From Cornus controversa (taxonomy: Eukaryota > Streptophyta > Magnoliopsida > Cornales > Cornaceae): DNA of 64,000 bases. The translations under genes were made by a program, and so were the position numbers. The notes under the pieces were generated by a model. The model was not told where the DNA came from and did not search any database. It saw only the letters and a program-made list of their open reading frames with translations. The stretch lies in assembly GCA_026545225.1 (NCBI GenBank), contig CM048848.1, positions 17,907,353-17,971,352 of the forward strand. The letters are read 5' to 3'. Shown here in pieces: positions 1-11,636 of the stretch. The number at the start of each line of letters is the position of its first letter. The stretch's first letter is position 1.

Positions 1-1731
1 CTGCAACCGGTGCTGTCAGTCCCCTAACTAACTCCAAAACCAGCAATACCTGCAAAACCTGGGAGGGGGTGAGCTCAAAGGCCCAACAAGGTATGTAGAA
101 CCATACTATCACCGCTGCAGCAGGTCGATTCTCACATATTCTCAAAAATATACATACACTTAAATATATCACAATATTTAAGACCATGCTCTACCTAGCA
201 TGCATGAATCAATGATGTATATGGCTACTCTAGCACATATGAACATGCATAATCCACAACACATAATTTTAGAACTCATTTTCAACATGCTTGAAAGCAA
301 TGAATATCAGGCATCAATATGTGTATAGAACATATATATATCAACACATTTACATAAACGATGTAAATCAACTACCACATCTCCTACTCATCAAGTAGCA
401 CATCACAAATGCAATAAAGATGCATTTAAACAGGAAAACATGCTTAACAGATAAACACATAAGCACAAAGGTATTTTTCACCTTCCACGGTCATAATCCG
501 ATACATAAGACAAGCATCAAAGCTTGCACGTACTCTCACTCTCGATCCTCATCCGATACCCCACATAATTGGCCCGCTCCGAGGATTATGTGACCTAGGA
601 CAACTCCGATAACCAGCCTATGACCTGGACCACTCCGCAAGGTCATCCTACTCTGGCAATGTATAGGATTGCCATTAGGTGAGGGGACAGCTCCGAGGCT
701 CACATTCATTGGACATACTCCGATTTCTAGGCTTTAAGCCTTAGCATGGCGGGTCCACTCCGAGGGCCATACTTGTTGGACACACTCCGATGGCAATATA
801 TTGGTTTGCCAAATTGTGAGGGGGCAACTCCAAAGCTCACAAATGTTGGACATACTCCGATTCTAGGCATAAAGCCTTCGTATGGCGGGTCCACTCCGAG
901 GGCCATGCGCAGTGGATAGTTATACCACCTCTCGTGACACGGTTGGACCACTCCGAAGTCCCGTGCACCTCTTTTTGCGTTAATTTTCCCGCAACCTCCC
1001 ATATATGCAATATGGATGTATACGTGACTAAGCATTCTATTTTATGCTATCCCAATGCACCAGCTAGTATATAAGTACATAGCATGCATTTCCCTCTACA
1101 TAAACCCACATATAACCACGTATGTGTCATTTCCCTCCTATACATGCAATATGGATGCATATATATACAGCATAGTACATTCATGCTTCAACCCATGCTT
1201 ATGAATACTAAAAAGAAGTATTTGGCATGTTTTTCATCACATTCCAACACATATAGCACATATATGTTCAAAACCCGCATAATACCCCTTATATGCAAAC
1301 AACTTCAACTTAGCACATTTTTATCATGCTATAACCAATGTGTGTGTTCAATATATGTATATATGAAGCTAGCACGCATCTCACATTCACATTCCCACAT
1401 ATAAACACATATATGTCCAATCTTGCATATAAGTCCTACATGCATGTACACTAGCATAAGTACAGTCATGCTCTCATTCAATGCATGTATTCACTACAAG
1501 TAGCTAACATGCATTCCAATCACAATATATATACACATATATATTACATCACCCACATATGTATCAAGAACATATAAAACACTTAGCACATTTCATGCTT
1601 TTCAAATACTCGCCAAAAGTAAATTCATACTTAGCATGCATTTCTACCGCTGCAACCATATATATAATCACCTATATATATATACTGAACCTCATGCATA
1701 AAAGCCACATATGCATATAAGACAACAGATA

Positions 1732-1926
1732 GCTAAACAGGTATTATTTAGCATACTCTTCATAGACTTTAATCTATACATACATGCATATCACAACGCA
1801 AATAGGCGATAAATCTAACATGTTATCGCTAAACAGGTATTATTTAGCATACTCTTCATAGACTTTAATCTATACATACATGCATATCACAACGCAAATA
1901 GGCGATAAATCTAACATGTTATCGCT
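1732..1926. repeat. Tandem duplication, 2 x 96 bp
   Basis: The segment beginning GCTAAACAGGTATTATTTAG at 1732 is repeated at 1828. Both copies end in ATCGCT (1830 and 1926), giving a period of 96 bp. The copies look identical by eye, so the duplication is recent relative to the surrounding decayed DNA. It lies in the AT-rich half of the LTR-like region. Confidence 0.93.
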
Positions 1927-3329
1927 TCCCAAACCCACACATACATAGATATATACACACGCATATATATATCCTCTCACATCCCATGTGTGTACAACAT
2001 CCACCTATACCCACATATATATACGCACCTATATATACATGTATATACACATACCACATATGATCAAATTAATAACATATGTAAATTACTCCACGTAAAT
2101 AAAATGTACGTAAGAGATAGAGGCAAGAATCAACTTGCCTTAGGTCCAGCTCTCAACCGGTCTGTGCCTGCAAATCGGCCTGTCTCCAAACCCGATCCAG
2201 TCCTGTGTCGAAGCCCACACGAGCAAATCCACTGGACCACCTCGTTTCCTTTTAATTTCCGTGTTCGGCCCAATTAATTTGGCCAACTCCAAACCTCAAC
2301 CTATTTTCCTATGTCCAAGCCCACCATCTATGAGGGCCCAAAACCACAAGGCCACCATTCTTGGCCCAAATAACCGTAACCTTTGACCGCTACGGGCTGC
2401 CCAAACAAGGTCCATCATGGCTGCCCAACCCAGTCATACCCTCCACTGTACAAACTAACCGAGCCCCCAGGTCCACCTTATGCATATAATCCGCCTACAT
2501 ATATTAGGACTCACCATTAGAGGTTCATTTTCTGTGAACCCATCACCACAACAAAATGAAACAAACCCATAGGCCATCCTGTCACCACCATCAACCCAAA
2601 GCTGAATCGGTCACTTTAATCAGAACGGCTACCCAAAATCGAACCACCAAGGCCGAGCCTCCACTAGTCACTACTGCAACCTCACGGCTGCAACACCCAA
2701 ACCAGCCGAAGTCAAACACCAACCAAACCGTGATCAACGGAGCACCAAACAGCCCTTAACCTCAAGCCACCCTCCTGCTGCCAAACGGCCCCTCCGGTGT
2801 TACCATGTGCACCCTCAACCCTCAACAATACAGCCACCACCAAACCCGAAAGAGAGTACCCGAACGGTCCCCATAACTAGCCGATCGAACCTACCAGTCG
2901 AAGACCATCACCGGTCTCGGCACCTTCAACCCAAGGCACCACCATCTTTGGTCAATCAACCCTCACCCACGGCCGGCCCAAGGAAGCCCAGCCGTGAACC
3001 CAATCAAGCACCACCAAGCTCGATCCGAAGCCCCCACTGAACCAAACACGACCCAGTCGTGCTCAGCCCCAAATTCGAACCACCCACAGCCACTTCCGGC
3101 ACCAACTGCACCGGAAACAACCAAGGAGAACCCACCTGCAACCGTCGCCGGCCACCCACCACGGAAGACCCGTCCGAACCAGCCGAGAGATCGCCTTCTG
3201 ATGCGCCAAACACGGCTCAACCGTGTCTCCACCACCGTCGCCGCCGCAAGCCACCTCCACCGTGAGCGGTCGGCAGCCCCCAGTCACCGCCGCCGGTGCT
3301 CCTCCTCTCTCATGACTCCCGATCTCCCC

Positions 3330-3508
3330 CTTCGGCTTCTCCCTCTCTTCTCTCTCCCCGATTCTCTTTCTTCTCTTCCTTTCTTTTCTTTTCTTTTTCT
3401 TTCTTTTTTTCTTTTCTTTTCTTCTTTTCTCTTTTCTTCCTCTCTTCAGCCGAGACCACTAAGGTGGTCTTCCCTTTTGTTTGACCACTCTTGGTCCACA
3501 CATTATAC

Positions 3509-3546
<38 letters not shown>

Positions 3547-3690
3547 TACACCATACACAAAATACATGTATTCTATGTATTTCCCCACACTTACCTTTAA
3601 TCGCACATGAGCCCACCCTATATTTATAATTTAATATAAATATAGGCACTATATATATATATATATAGATATATATATATACATATACAC
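3330..3690. repeat. Polypyrimidine tract and (TA)n microsatellites
   Basis: 3330-3445 is almost pure C/T on the plus strand. It is followed by TA dinucleotide runs at 3515-3541 and 3646-3680. Open frames here (Ser/Phe/Leu-rich on plus, Lys/Glu-rich on minus) are composition artefacts. Confidence 0.9.
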
Positions 3691-3798
3691 ACACCTTCCA
3701 CTTGGATGGAAACATAAATGTCCCTACCCTTTCCGGAATTTTAATTAATCCAAAAAAAAAAAATTTAATCCGGTCAAAAAAAATTTTCGGTCCTTACA

Positions 3799-4421
3799 TT
3801 TCTCATGCCGTTCATATTGTCAGTCAGTTCATGGCTTCACCGAGATCCGTTCACTTTGCTGCTGTTCTTCATATTTTTGCTATATCAAGGGTATTGTGTT
3901 TCGTGAGCTCTTTTTCTCTCATCAGTCTTCACTGATGCTTCGTGTTTATTCTAATGCAGATTGGGCTGGTGACCCAACAGATCGTCGTTCCAATACAAGA
4001 TATTGTTTCTTTCTTGGTAGCTCACTGATCTCTTGGTGTAGTAAAAAATAGTATGTTATTGCCCGATCTAGCACTGAGGCCGAGTATAGAGCACTTGCCG
4101 ATACTACTTCTGAGCTTTTATGGTTATGATGGCCTCTTCAAGATATGGTTGTTTGTCACTGCTACTCACATCTATTGTGATAACAATAGTGCTATTCAGA
4201 TTGCACTCAATGATGTTTTTCATGAGCGGACCAAACATATTGAGATCGATTATCATTTTGTTCGTCATCATCTACTTCAGAATATCTTGCAGTTACGATC
4301 GGTCACTTCCCATGATCAGATAACAGATATCTTCACCAAATCTCTTCCACCAGGGCATTTTTGAGTGCTTGTTTTCAAACTCCAGATGGCGTCGTATAAC
4401 CCACCTTGAGTTTGAGGGGAG
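3799..4421 (+). pseudogene. Ty1-copia pol fragment: end of reverse transcriptase and RNase H
   Basis: Translation gives the classic copia C-terminus. AHIVSQFMASPRSVHFAAVL (end of RT) is at about 3808-3870, a YSNADWAGDPTDRR-type RNase H start at about 3945-3985, SSTEAEYRAL at about 4068-4097, IYCDNNSAIQIA at about 4170-4206, and HERTKHIEIDYHFVRHHLL before a stop at about 4362. These pieces lie in several frames with stops between them, so the gene is dead. The fragment begins abruptly at 3799 against an LTR-like end, and most of pol, gag and the 5' LTR are missing. A polypurine tract (TTTGAGGGGAG, 4411-4421) directly precedes the 3' LTR, so the orientation is secure. Confidence 0.93.
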
Positions 4422-4613
4422 TGTTAATATATATTAGTATATTATATTTTATATTTATCCTTTTTCACATCCAATTAGGATCCTCTAATGTATAGGATAA
4501 CTTACTCCCCACTCTTTCCTTCTCCTATATATATGCTCTCACTGTATATTATTTGACATACCATTAATTAATATAATTCAGAGATATTATCTCTTCTCTT
4601 CTTATTTCTAACA
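4422..4613 (+). mobile_element. Short 3' LTR of Ty1-copia element
   Basis: It begins TGTTAATATAT right after the polypurine tract and ends TTTCTAACA, so it has TG...CA ends with TGTTA/TAACA inverted tips. Length is 192 bp, small but within the copia range. A TATA-like CTATATATATGCTC lies at about 4531. It belongs to the pol fragment immediately upstream. Flanking target duplication cannot be tested because the 5' end is lost. Confidence 0.85.
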
Positions 4614-4899
4614 GTGTCTGACTCATTATAATCTTCCCTCTTCCACGAAAGATTTGGATCATTCTTTTCCCATAGTTTCCTTAACTCTTTAAAGACCAAT
4701 GGCTTGTTATTGTTTTAAGAAGTTTTACATTTTGCATCTATGCACTGGGATAGATCCTGCAAATTCTAATACTCATACATATAACATGTTCTCCATTCTT
4801 GTGTGAAATTGAGATGCATTGACTAAAGTTTGAAGTATTGATAGAAGTTCTACACTAAAAAAGAAAATAATTGGTTTGCTCCTAGAAATGTTAGATAAT

Positions 4900-5000
4900 C
4901 TGTACCACAAAACCTTTTGCTCAAGTGGTATCTCATCCTTCCAAATGGAAGGTTGAGTGTTCAAGTCCCCGTGGGGGCTTTAGTGGATTGGTGCAACTTA
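4900..5000 (+). mobile_element. tRNA-derived SINE-like fragment
   Basis: A box-A-like TGCTCAAGTGGT (about 4918-4929) and a box-B-like GTTCAAGTCC (4959-4968) are spaced about 30 bp apart, as in the internal Pol III promoter of tRNA genes and tRNA-derived SINEs. The segment does not fold into a good tRNA by eye and has no clear poly(A) tail or target duplication. An old SINE head is the likeliest reading; chance similarity remains possible. Confidence 0.4.
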
Positions 5001-6882
5001 CCTATAAAAAGTGTTTCATAATATGTAGCATTAATTTGTTCCATTTATATTAACTCCTAGCAACTAAACAATAAAACTTATATGAATAACATACAATAGT
5101 ATTCAGGTAGTCATAATACTCTTATCTGATGGAGTAATTTGGCTGATTTTGCTTTTTGATACACATTTCTAATTCTACTTCATATTACAATCCAAAACGG
5201 ACACCATTCACATAATTCCAACCATCTAACATATGAACCTTTATATCAATAACTAATCTTTATCACCATTAATCTCAATATATAGTCATTAGATGACGAT
5301 GATAATCTACTTTGTGAAAAGTTTAGGGCAATGGTCCAGCAAAGTGGCTTAAGTCTTCTTTCTCCCTAAACTGATAGAAGCACGCTAAATCATCAACTAA
5401 TTGACACATTTGCTACCATACATGCACTGATGCACAAATGACAGAGGGTGAGAATAAGCTGATATTTTCTCTCTTACACAAATAAAAACTTGCAAAAAAA
5501 TTTGAAATGGGTACAATTTAAACATTTATTATTATTAACTGTCTAATGCAGAATGTCAAAAAAATAAACAGACACCTTTGAAGACTTGCTGTACAAAAAA
5601 ACAACTTGTATATACGCTGCATGGTTAGCACTTAAGAAATTAGGAACAACATGACAATAATTACTTCTAAGAGTTAAATTAATATGCAAGAGGTGTAAAT
5701 GAAATAACCAACATGTGTTGAAGAGTAATAAGTCTTACTTTTGATATAAAAACTGGTGAATGATAGTTAGAAAAGTGAAATTTTGATTTTCACACATTTG
5801 TGAAATGAGCACTGAGACACTAGCTGAAGGCCGAATCCTCGAACCAGAGACAATGGGCTCTACAACTCCTTGTCTCTGGTTTGGAAGTTCGACCTTTGAT
5901 TAGAGTTGTGTTTTTCTTGTGAAATGAATCCCTTAACCCTTCAATTATATAATTTAGTATAATTTTCATCCTTCTAAATTCTAGGTACTTCTTTATTAGT
6001 TTTCCCTTTCAAGATAATTTTTAACCGAATAATGATAATAGAAGATATAAAAAAAAAAAAAAAATGTACCCACGTAATGTCATATCTTGTATTTTCTCCC
6101 ATCAAATTTAATTTGTCAGAATTTTCAATCTATAACGTATGCGAACCAATTGAGCCATAGAGTCTGGTAGGGCTACCCCCACTCAAATCTTTTTGTATTT
6201 CAATTATATATTTTTGTTAACTTGTTCTCATAAAAAATTATCAAAAAGAAAAAAGAAAACATTGAATCTTAATCATTTCAACTCTTGTTATTAATTTTTC
6301 TCTTGCAAGCTCTCTAGCCTTACTCTGTCACAATGTGCATTAAGTTCTTCTCCTTCACTTTAGTCATCAATTTCTCTCTTTTACTCTCTCAATCTTTAGA
6401 ATTATTGAAGTCTTCTTTAAAGAAATTTATCAATCTTAAACTAGTATGATCTCTCTCTTATCCAATCATTTTTTTCTAGAAAATAAAAATTTCAGTTTGA
6501 GAAAAAAAAGTTTCAAAAGGAACAACTACTTTTCTTCCAAGAGTGGATTGATATTTCATTTGTGAATTTGTTACTCAAAGAATAAAAAGTACAAGAGTTT
6601 TGCAATTTATTTGAATTGTTTAATATAAGAAATGGTGTTGTTAAAATATGAAAATTGAATAGAAAAATTACAAATATGTTAAATAAAAATATTATTAGTT
6701 TTTTTTTTTTAGTTGACATTGTTCAATGTCACCTCCATAATTGATTTTTTTAGCTCAAATAGTCTCTGAATCCAATGTGAAAATATCCATGAACATATTT
6801 AATTTATTATATAGTCGGATGGATTTAGTCAACTTGTGTTTCATTACTTTTTAACTATTTCTTTTGGCCTTTTGGCAAAAAG

Positions 6883-6922
<40 letters not shown>

Positions 6923-7690
6923 GATGGTTAAAAAAGTTATTTTATTCATACTTAGACTTGTAAATGAATTGGATCAGAGAGTTGATTTAATCCAAATTCG
7001 ACAGGAGCATTCCTTCATTCCATCCAATAATCTGACGAATAATTTATAATAAATTCATATCTAATTTGTTAGTAATGAGATATTCGATCCGATAATTCGA
7101 TTATTATTATTTTATATGAAATTAATGATAAGAGATCAAAACATTAAGTAGAATAAAAAAAAAAAGAGAAAATGGTTATGGAAAACAAATAAAATATGAA
7201 AGAAAAATAAAAAGAAAATTAAATTATTTTCTCTTTGTTAAAGAAAGAACACTTAAAAAAAATAAGTTTTTTAAAGAAAGGAAAGAAGAAGAGGTGAAAA
7301 TAATAATAGAAATATTTTAATAATCTATATAACATGTAAGTTTGTTCAAAATATATTTGTTCATGTACGGTTTAAAATATCTAACGATTTAACAGTGATA
7401 ATTATTTTTACATTAATATAGCGTAAACATAAGAATACACTAGAAATAATATATAATATAACATATTATATTATTTCTTTGTCAAATCAAATTATTTATA
7501 ATTTAGATTTGATTTATTTATCTATTAAATTATTGAATTCGTATTGTTAAATGAATTATCGAATTACATATTCGGATCAAAATTCAATTTCATGTTCATG
7601 TACGTGAGAGGAGACTTGAATGTAATTTTTGGCTGCGAAATGAAATATTTCCACTTCTTTTTTGTGTATCTTATTTTAGTTTTATATTTA
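5001..7690. other. AT-rich intergenic DNA without recognisable gene
   Basis: Strongly AT-rich sequence with homopolymer A/T runs and a (TA)n microsatellite at 6886-6919. A 12-bp perfect inverted repeat with a 16-nt loop (5842-5853 and 5870-5881) is the only ordered structure I noticed. No open frame here resembles a protein family. Confidence 0.6.
6886..6919. repeat. (TA)n microsatellite
   Basis: About 17 uninterrupted TA units. Expected to be length-polymorphic. Confidence 0.97.
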
Positions 7691-7796
7691 TCTCACACAC
7701 AAACACTCTCTCTCTCTCTCTCTCTAGGGCTTCAAAAAATCTGTCCGAGTTGAGCCATCAGCGTTCCATTTCCACTTCTTTTCTAGGTTTTCATCG

Positions 7797-8198
7797 ATGG
7801 CCGAAGTAATGAACATGCAGGTCGAATCTCTCGACCGCCGGCGATATCGCCCCTCCGACCGAAGAGACAAGTCGAATGACGACACAGAATCATCGCCGCC
7901 GCCTCCACCGCCACCACCGAGGCGAAGAGAGAGAGATTCTTGAGACACAAGAGACGATGGGGACCTCGACCGCCCGCCGAAACGTCGCGGGGACTACTAC
8001 GATCGGAACCGGTCACCGCCGCCGCCGAGAGAGAGGTATTACAAGCGGCGATTGAGCCCTAGCCCCCCTCCCCCTTACCGCGATCGACGGCACTCCCCTC
8101 CTCGGTGGTCGCCTCCGCCCCGCCGTTTAAGAGGTCACGGAGGGACGATGGTGAGTATAACGGCCGACGCGGAAGCCCTAGAGGAGGATACGGACAAG
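7797..8198 (+). pseudogene. SE: SERRATE (ARS2 homologue) exon 1 copy, broken
   Basis: SERRATE is the plant zinc-finger protein that works with DCL1 and HYL1 in nuclear pri-miRNA processing and splicing. The frame from ATG 7797 starts MAEVMNMQVESLDRRRYRP, then has an acidic/serine patch, a run of prolines and RRRERD. Further on come RPPKRRGDYYDRNRSPPP, YKRR.SPSPPPPYRDRRHSPP and finally RRGSPRGGYGQ. This is the Arg/Pro-rich SERRATE N-terminus as I know it. Breaks: an in-frame TGA at 7941 (codon 49, where family members have Arg, so a CGA-to-TGA change is likely), a single-base frameshift near 8121-8127, and a donor reading AAG|TTAGTGAG instead of GT. The CT-rich leader (7700-7796) and intron-like DNA after 8198 show a genomic rather than retro-copied fragment. 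Later exons were not found. Confidence 0.85.
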
Positions 8199-8689
8199 TT
8201 AGTGAGTAATTTATATATAAAAATATATATTTACACACATGCAATTACATATATATACATGTGTGTGTTAATTCTACATTATTTACACTTTCTTTTGTTT
8301 ATATCGAGTAGTATTACGGTTCAGCTTGATTGTTTAATGTTAGTTTAGTAGATGAATTTTTGCCTTTTGGAATTGTTTCCCTGCGAAGTGATTGATTGCT
8401 ATTAATCTGTTTTGTCTTCGAATGGAGTATGAATGATAGTAATAACCTGGAAGGAGGTTAGTTTAAAATTTTGCTTTATGGGTGCATATTGGTTTTAGAG
8501 AGAATACTGGAAAGTGGATTGCATAGCCAGATTATGGGTGTTCTGGACTATTAGATAAGTCCTCGGGAAGCTTCTGTTATACTTTGTTGTGGTACTGATT
8601 TTGAAAGGTTCGTTCCTTTAGGATTCTGGAGATGTTTTACTACGATCTCTACTCTCTCTCTCTCTATATATATATCTATCTATCTCTGA

Positions 8690-8966
8690 ATAACATATTC
8701 TGCTATTCTATGCTTCCCATCATTTATGGAGTGATATGGTTAGATAATGACCAATCAAAATGGCCTTATATTGATACCAGATGGACAACAGATAGTATAA
8801 TCACTTTCTGGGATGCACATGGTTTGCGGGTGATTGCACATGCTCTCGATGCCAAATATGTTAGGATCTTTATTCACATGCAATTTATTCATGAGTCCGA
8901 GACTGCAGGGAAATGGGATCTTGATGGAATATCACCTCATGGCCAAATTAATGGGGGTAATTGCTG
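8690..8966 (+). pseudogene. Unidentified exon-like ORF after the SERRATE fragment
   Basis: An open frame ends at 8966 and contains a convincing globular stretch: DQSKWPYIDTRWTTDSIIT, then FWDAHGLRVIAHALDAKYV and HESETAGKWDLDGISPHGQ. Its Trp, His and Asp content is unlike the surrounding AT-rich DNA, so I believe it derives from a real gene. I do not recognise the family and give no function. It is not a part of SERRATE that I know. The upstream part of the same frame (8632-8690) is low-complexity CT/TA DNA and probably not coding. The next 390 bp (8967-9360) hold nothing I can identify. Confidence 0.4.
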
Positions 8967-9364
8967 AAGTTTCACCATTCCTTTTCCTTCATTTTGCGCA
9001 CTTGATCATATTAAATCATATTAAGAGGCATGACTGATCACTGCCTTCAACAATGATATATATTCTCGAAGCCATTTGAACATCATAGTGATTTTGTTGC
9101 GACCATTTGAGCTAGTGATACTAAGAATTTCTGAACGATGGTGATAAGAATCAAAATTCATCATCACCATCACCATCCTTGCCTTCATCCCATGTTATTT
9201 TTGGTCGCACTTTTCGTCGTTTACCTTTTATTACAACTAGTCTTCTTCGGAGCTTTCATGATAGGTAAGGAACAAAGAGAATGATCAACGGTGAAATCAT
9301 TGACGTGTAACTTTCCTCACCCTTGATTTCTGTATCGATTTGGGTATGGAAAATTGGGGCATGA

Positions 9365-9765
9365 CAATTCCTATATTGAATTTCACTCTGCACTGTTTCC
9401 TGAAGACACAATGCTCACATAAATCTAGCTTCTCGATTTTCTGACCACCAAGTAGACTGACCTGCGTAAGTAGACCGACTCTACGTACTCAGAACATCCA
9501 TCCCCCTCTCACTCGTACGCCCCAGTCGCATTTGCCACAATCTGGTAGTATCTAAATTCGGATCCGAGGACGATACTGTAGCAGAACCTATAACTGTGCT
9601 ACCCTACAGAGCATATAAATCATGCTGCTTCAGTCCCTTCATCACCAAAAGAGCACCCTTCGAAACCCTCGTGACTCCACCTTCATCCTGCACCCGATGG
9701 AATCCAACCTGGTCAGGAAAATCGAATTCTTATTCAGTTCTGGAACATAACGTCAGTCAAAGTTT
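9365..9765 (-). pseudogene. Ty1-copia GAG-pre-integrase fragment
   Basis: Minus-strand translation gives RVSKGALLVMKG, then a stop, then GSTVIGSATVSSS, DTTRLWQMRLG and finally KLDLCEHCVFRKQCRVKF. This is the pre-integrase region (PF13976 type) just before copia integrase. It normally carries an HHCC zinc site; here the CxxC pair (CEHC, about 9403-9414) survives while the second His of the LWHMRLGH box is replaced by Arg. Stop codons interrupt it. The piece lies just downstream, on the minus strand, of an LTR fragment of the kind seen as a solo LTR at 16407-16865, with gag missing between them. Confidence 0.85.
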
Positions 9766-9814
9766 TCATTGTACTGTCAAACATCTTGATTGAACTGTAC
9801 AGATACCCACAACC

Positions 9815-10060
9815 TTGCATGACACATTATGCAAAAATCAGAAGATTACAAGTTTCAACCCCAAACCCTATCTCTCTCACTCTCTCTCTTTTTGCGTTTT
9901 CTCTCAACTCACTCCAAACCTTAGATGTCATTATATAACGGGCTACAAGAGAGTCTTAATTAGGGTCCAAAACTCATAAGAGAAAAAACGGATCATAAAA
10001 TTTGGTGGCTTAAGACCACACAAAACCCATTTTCGGGTCAAAACCGGGTTGCAACATGAC
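9815..10060 (-). mobile_element. Copia LTR fragment, same family as the 16407 solo LTR
   Basis: From AGATTACAAGTTTCAACCCC to CGGGTTGCAACATGA this stretch matches 16600-16865 in order and orientation. Shared blocks are CCCCAAACCCT, the CT run, GCGTTTTCTCTC, CAAACCTTAGATG, CGGGCTACAA, CATAAAATTT and GGGTCAAAAC. By eye the two are strongly similar but diverged. On the minus strand it precedes the pre-integrase fragment, consistent with a collapsed element retaining part of its 5' LTR. Confidence 0.75.
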
Positions 10061-10165
10061 TTGGGTTCTTCTTTTTAAAGTCTTTTTTGCTCTTCAGCAA
10101 TTTTTTTTTATGTATGCCCAATTTTTGTTTCCCTTTTTTTGTTTATTTTTTCAATTATTATTATT

Positions 10166-10605
10166 TTTTTATAAGTAAAAATTGTATTAGAAAGCACCCA
10201 AATAAAGGGTGGGGCAGCCCTTAAACAAGAATCAATTAAGGATCCGAAACAAAAGAACCTAGGAAATCAATCATTTCTCCATGGAGTTACAAGATCTACC
10301 ATGCATCCAACAAAAGAGTGTGGTAATAATTGAGAATTTAAGCACCCCAGTAGGTGTCTTCTCATTGTCAAACGTTCTTTGCTTCCGCTCCCGCCACAAA
10401 CACCACCACATGCACAGGGGGGTCGCCTTCCAATAATCGCGAGCTTGGGCGTCCACTAGACCACCACTCCATGCTTCCATCAAACCTCTAGTAGAGGTAG
10501 GCATGACCCATTGAACCCCGAACAATCTCAGAAGCAAGTTCCAACAGTCTCAGGCCTAGATAAGTAAAAGATGATTGATCGATTTCTCATCTCTCTTGCA
10601 CATAT
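10166..10605 (-). pseudogene. L1-type LINE 3' end, zinc-binding RT-associated domain
   Basis: Minus-strand frame 10537-10271 reads LLRLFGVQWVMPTSTRGLME, then LCMWWCLWRERKQRTFDNEK. This is the end of the zf-RVT domain at the C-terminus of plant L1 ORF2 (usual wording LFGV.WVMP and W..IW.ERN.RTF). The 3' end on the minus strand is GGGTGCTTTCTAATACAATT followed by an A-rich tail at about 10140-10170, as expected for target-primed insertion. Everything 5' of the zinc-binding domain is missing, which is typical 5' truncation. 10606-10990 shows nothing recognisable. Confidence 0.88.
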
Positions 10606-10989
10606 TATTATTATTATACATTTGTTAGTTTTATTGAACACTTGGAAACTTAAGTGGCGGATTGGTTGTGTTTTTAATCTGGATATGAGTTTTTTTTTTG
10701 TCCTTCATGTTGGGATTTGCTGTATTGATTAGTATCATGTTTTCTACTTGTTTTCCCCTCAATTGATATGTATGTGTGTGTTTTTGTTTCTAATTTATTG
10801 ATTTCTGTTGGGAAAAGATTGATTTTTGTTGTAGTGTATGTAATGTTCCAACTGAATGTCACCCCATCCCCCTCCCAACTTTATTTGATCTTACGCTACT
10901 TAGGGTTCATACTTTCTTATTTGGTTTTCTAACTGTGACTGAGGACCATAAATTTATGTGAAGTTCTCGTGATAGTAAAAACAAATGTA

Positions 10990-11636
10990 ATAAAACACAA
11001 AAAATAAAAATAAAATTGGCAACATCAAATGTAGGGAAATCAACTGTAATGAAGGTTTGGATACATTGAAAAGGAGGAAAATCAACATAGCTTGTCTACC
11101 AAAAACTAAATATGAAGGAGAAACTGTTAGAGAGATTGGAGAACGATACTAACTTTTGTATTAAGATGTACTAGCGGATTATTACATAGAAAATAACATT
11201 ATAGAATTTAGAAGACGGGGAAATTCTATTAGATATTTTAGTGTTACATTAATATAATAAGTGCCTATGAACCATAAGAAGCATTAGATTAGAAAAGCGT
11301 AATGTATATTATAGGAATTGCTAGATTTAATAATACAAAGTATTCCAAGTCATGAAAGAACTTTAAGAAAGTTGGAATTGCATGACTAACAATTTTATTT
11401 AATAAAATTCTAAAAGAAGAAACCATGTCTAATGAATTCACAAAAAGTACTATAGTACCAATTTACAAACATTGAGGTAATATACAAAATTGTGGTAATT
11501 ATCGAGGAAAAAATTATTGTCATACGATGATATTATGGGAAATGGTTATAGGATAAAAGATTAAGAAATACTTATAAAAAAAGGATAAAAGATTAAGAAA
11601 TGAATCCATAATGTCTAAAAACTAATTTGGATTTTT
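10990..11636 (+). pseudogene. RTE-type LINE, left part (endonuclease start and RT beginning)
   Basis: Degenerate plus-strand translation shows TLKRRKIN.ACLPKTK-like text at about 11065-11115, which is the start of an RTE endonuclease. At 11443-11540 the phrases STIVPIYKH, GNIQNCGNYRG and a stretch equivalent to SHTMILWEMVI belong to RT domains 1-2 of plant RTE elements. The frame ends at about 11635 inside the motif equivalent to SKNQFGF, exactly where an L1 tail begins. The right part resumes at 13146. Many stops and frameshifts mark an old copy. Confidence 0.75.

Larger units (their letters stand above)
1..3798 (-). mobile_element. LTR-like non-coding end of a retrotransposon, left end outside window
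   Basis: No convincing gene lies in this stretch. Read on the minus strand, it starts at 3798 with TGTAAGGACCG, a typical plant LTR start, and the adjoining plus-strand sequence is abruptly mid-gene of a copia polymerase. That fits an LTR inserted into copia. Inside are an AT-rich part with many TATA/CATA motifs (120-2100), a C-rich part (2130-3300), a polypyrimidine tract (3330-3445) and TA microsatellites (3515-3541, 3646-3680). Around 560-980 the phrase CACTCCGA/CTCCGA recurs every few tens of bases, giving a loose minisatellite. The long open frames at 2.5-3.3 kb come from C-rich composition and match no family I know. A gypsy-type LTR is my guess; the superfamily is not proven because no internal domain is visible. 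Confidence 0.4.

Noticed and set aside
2556-3629. Several overlapping Pro/Thr/Arg-rich open frames on both strands.
   Set aside because: They follow C-rich and polypyrimidine composition, overlap in many frames and show no family motif; treated as LTR-like non-coding DNA.
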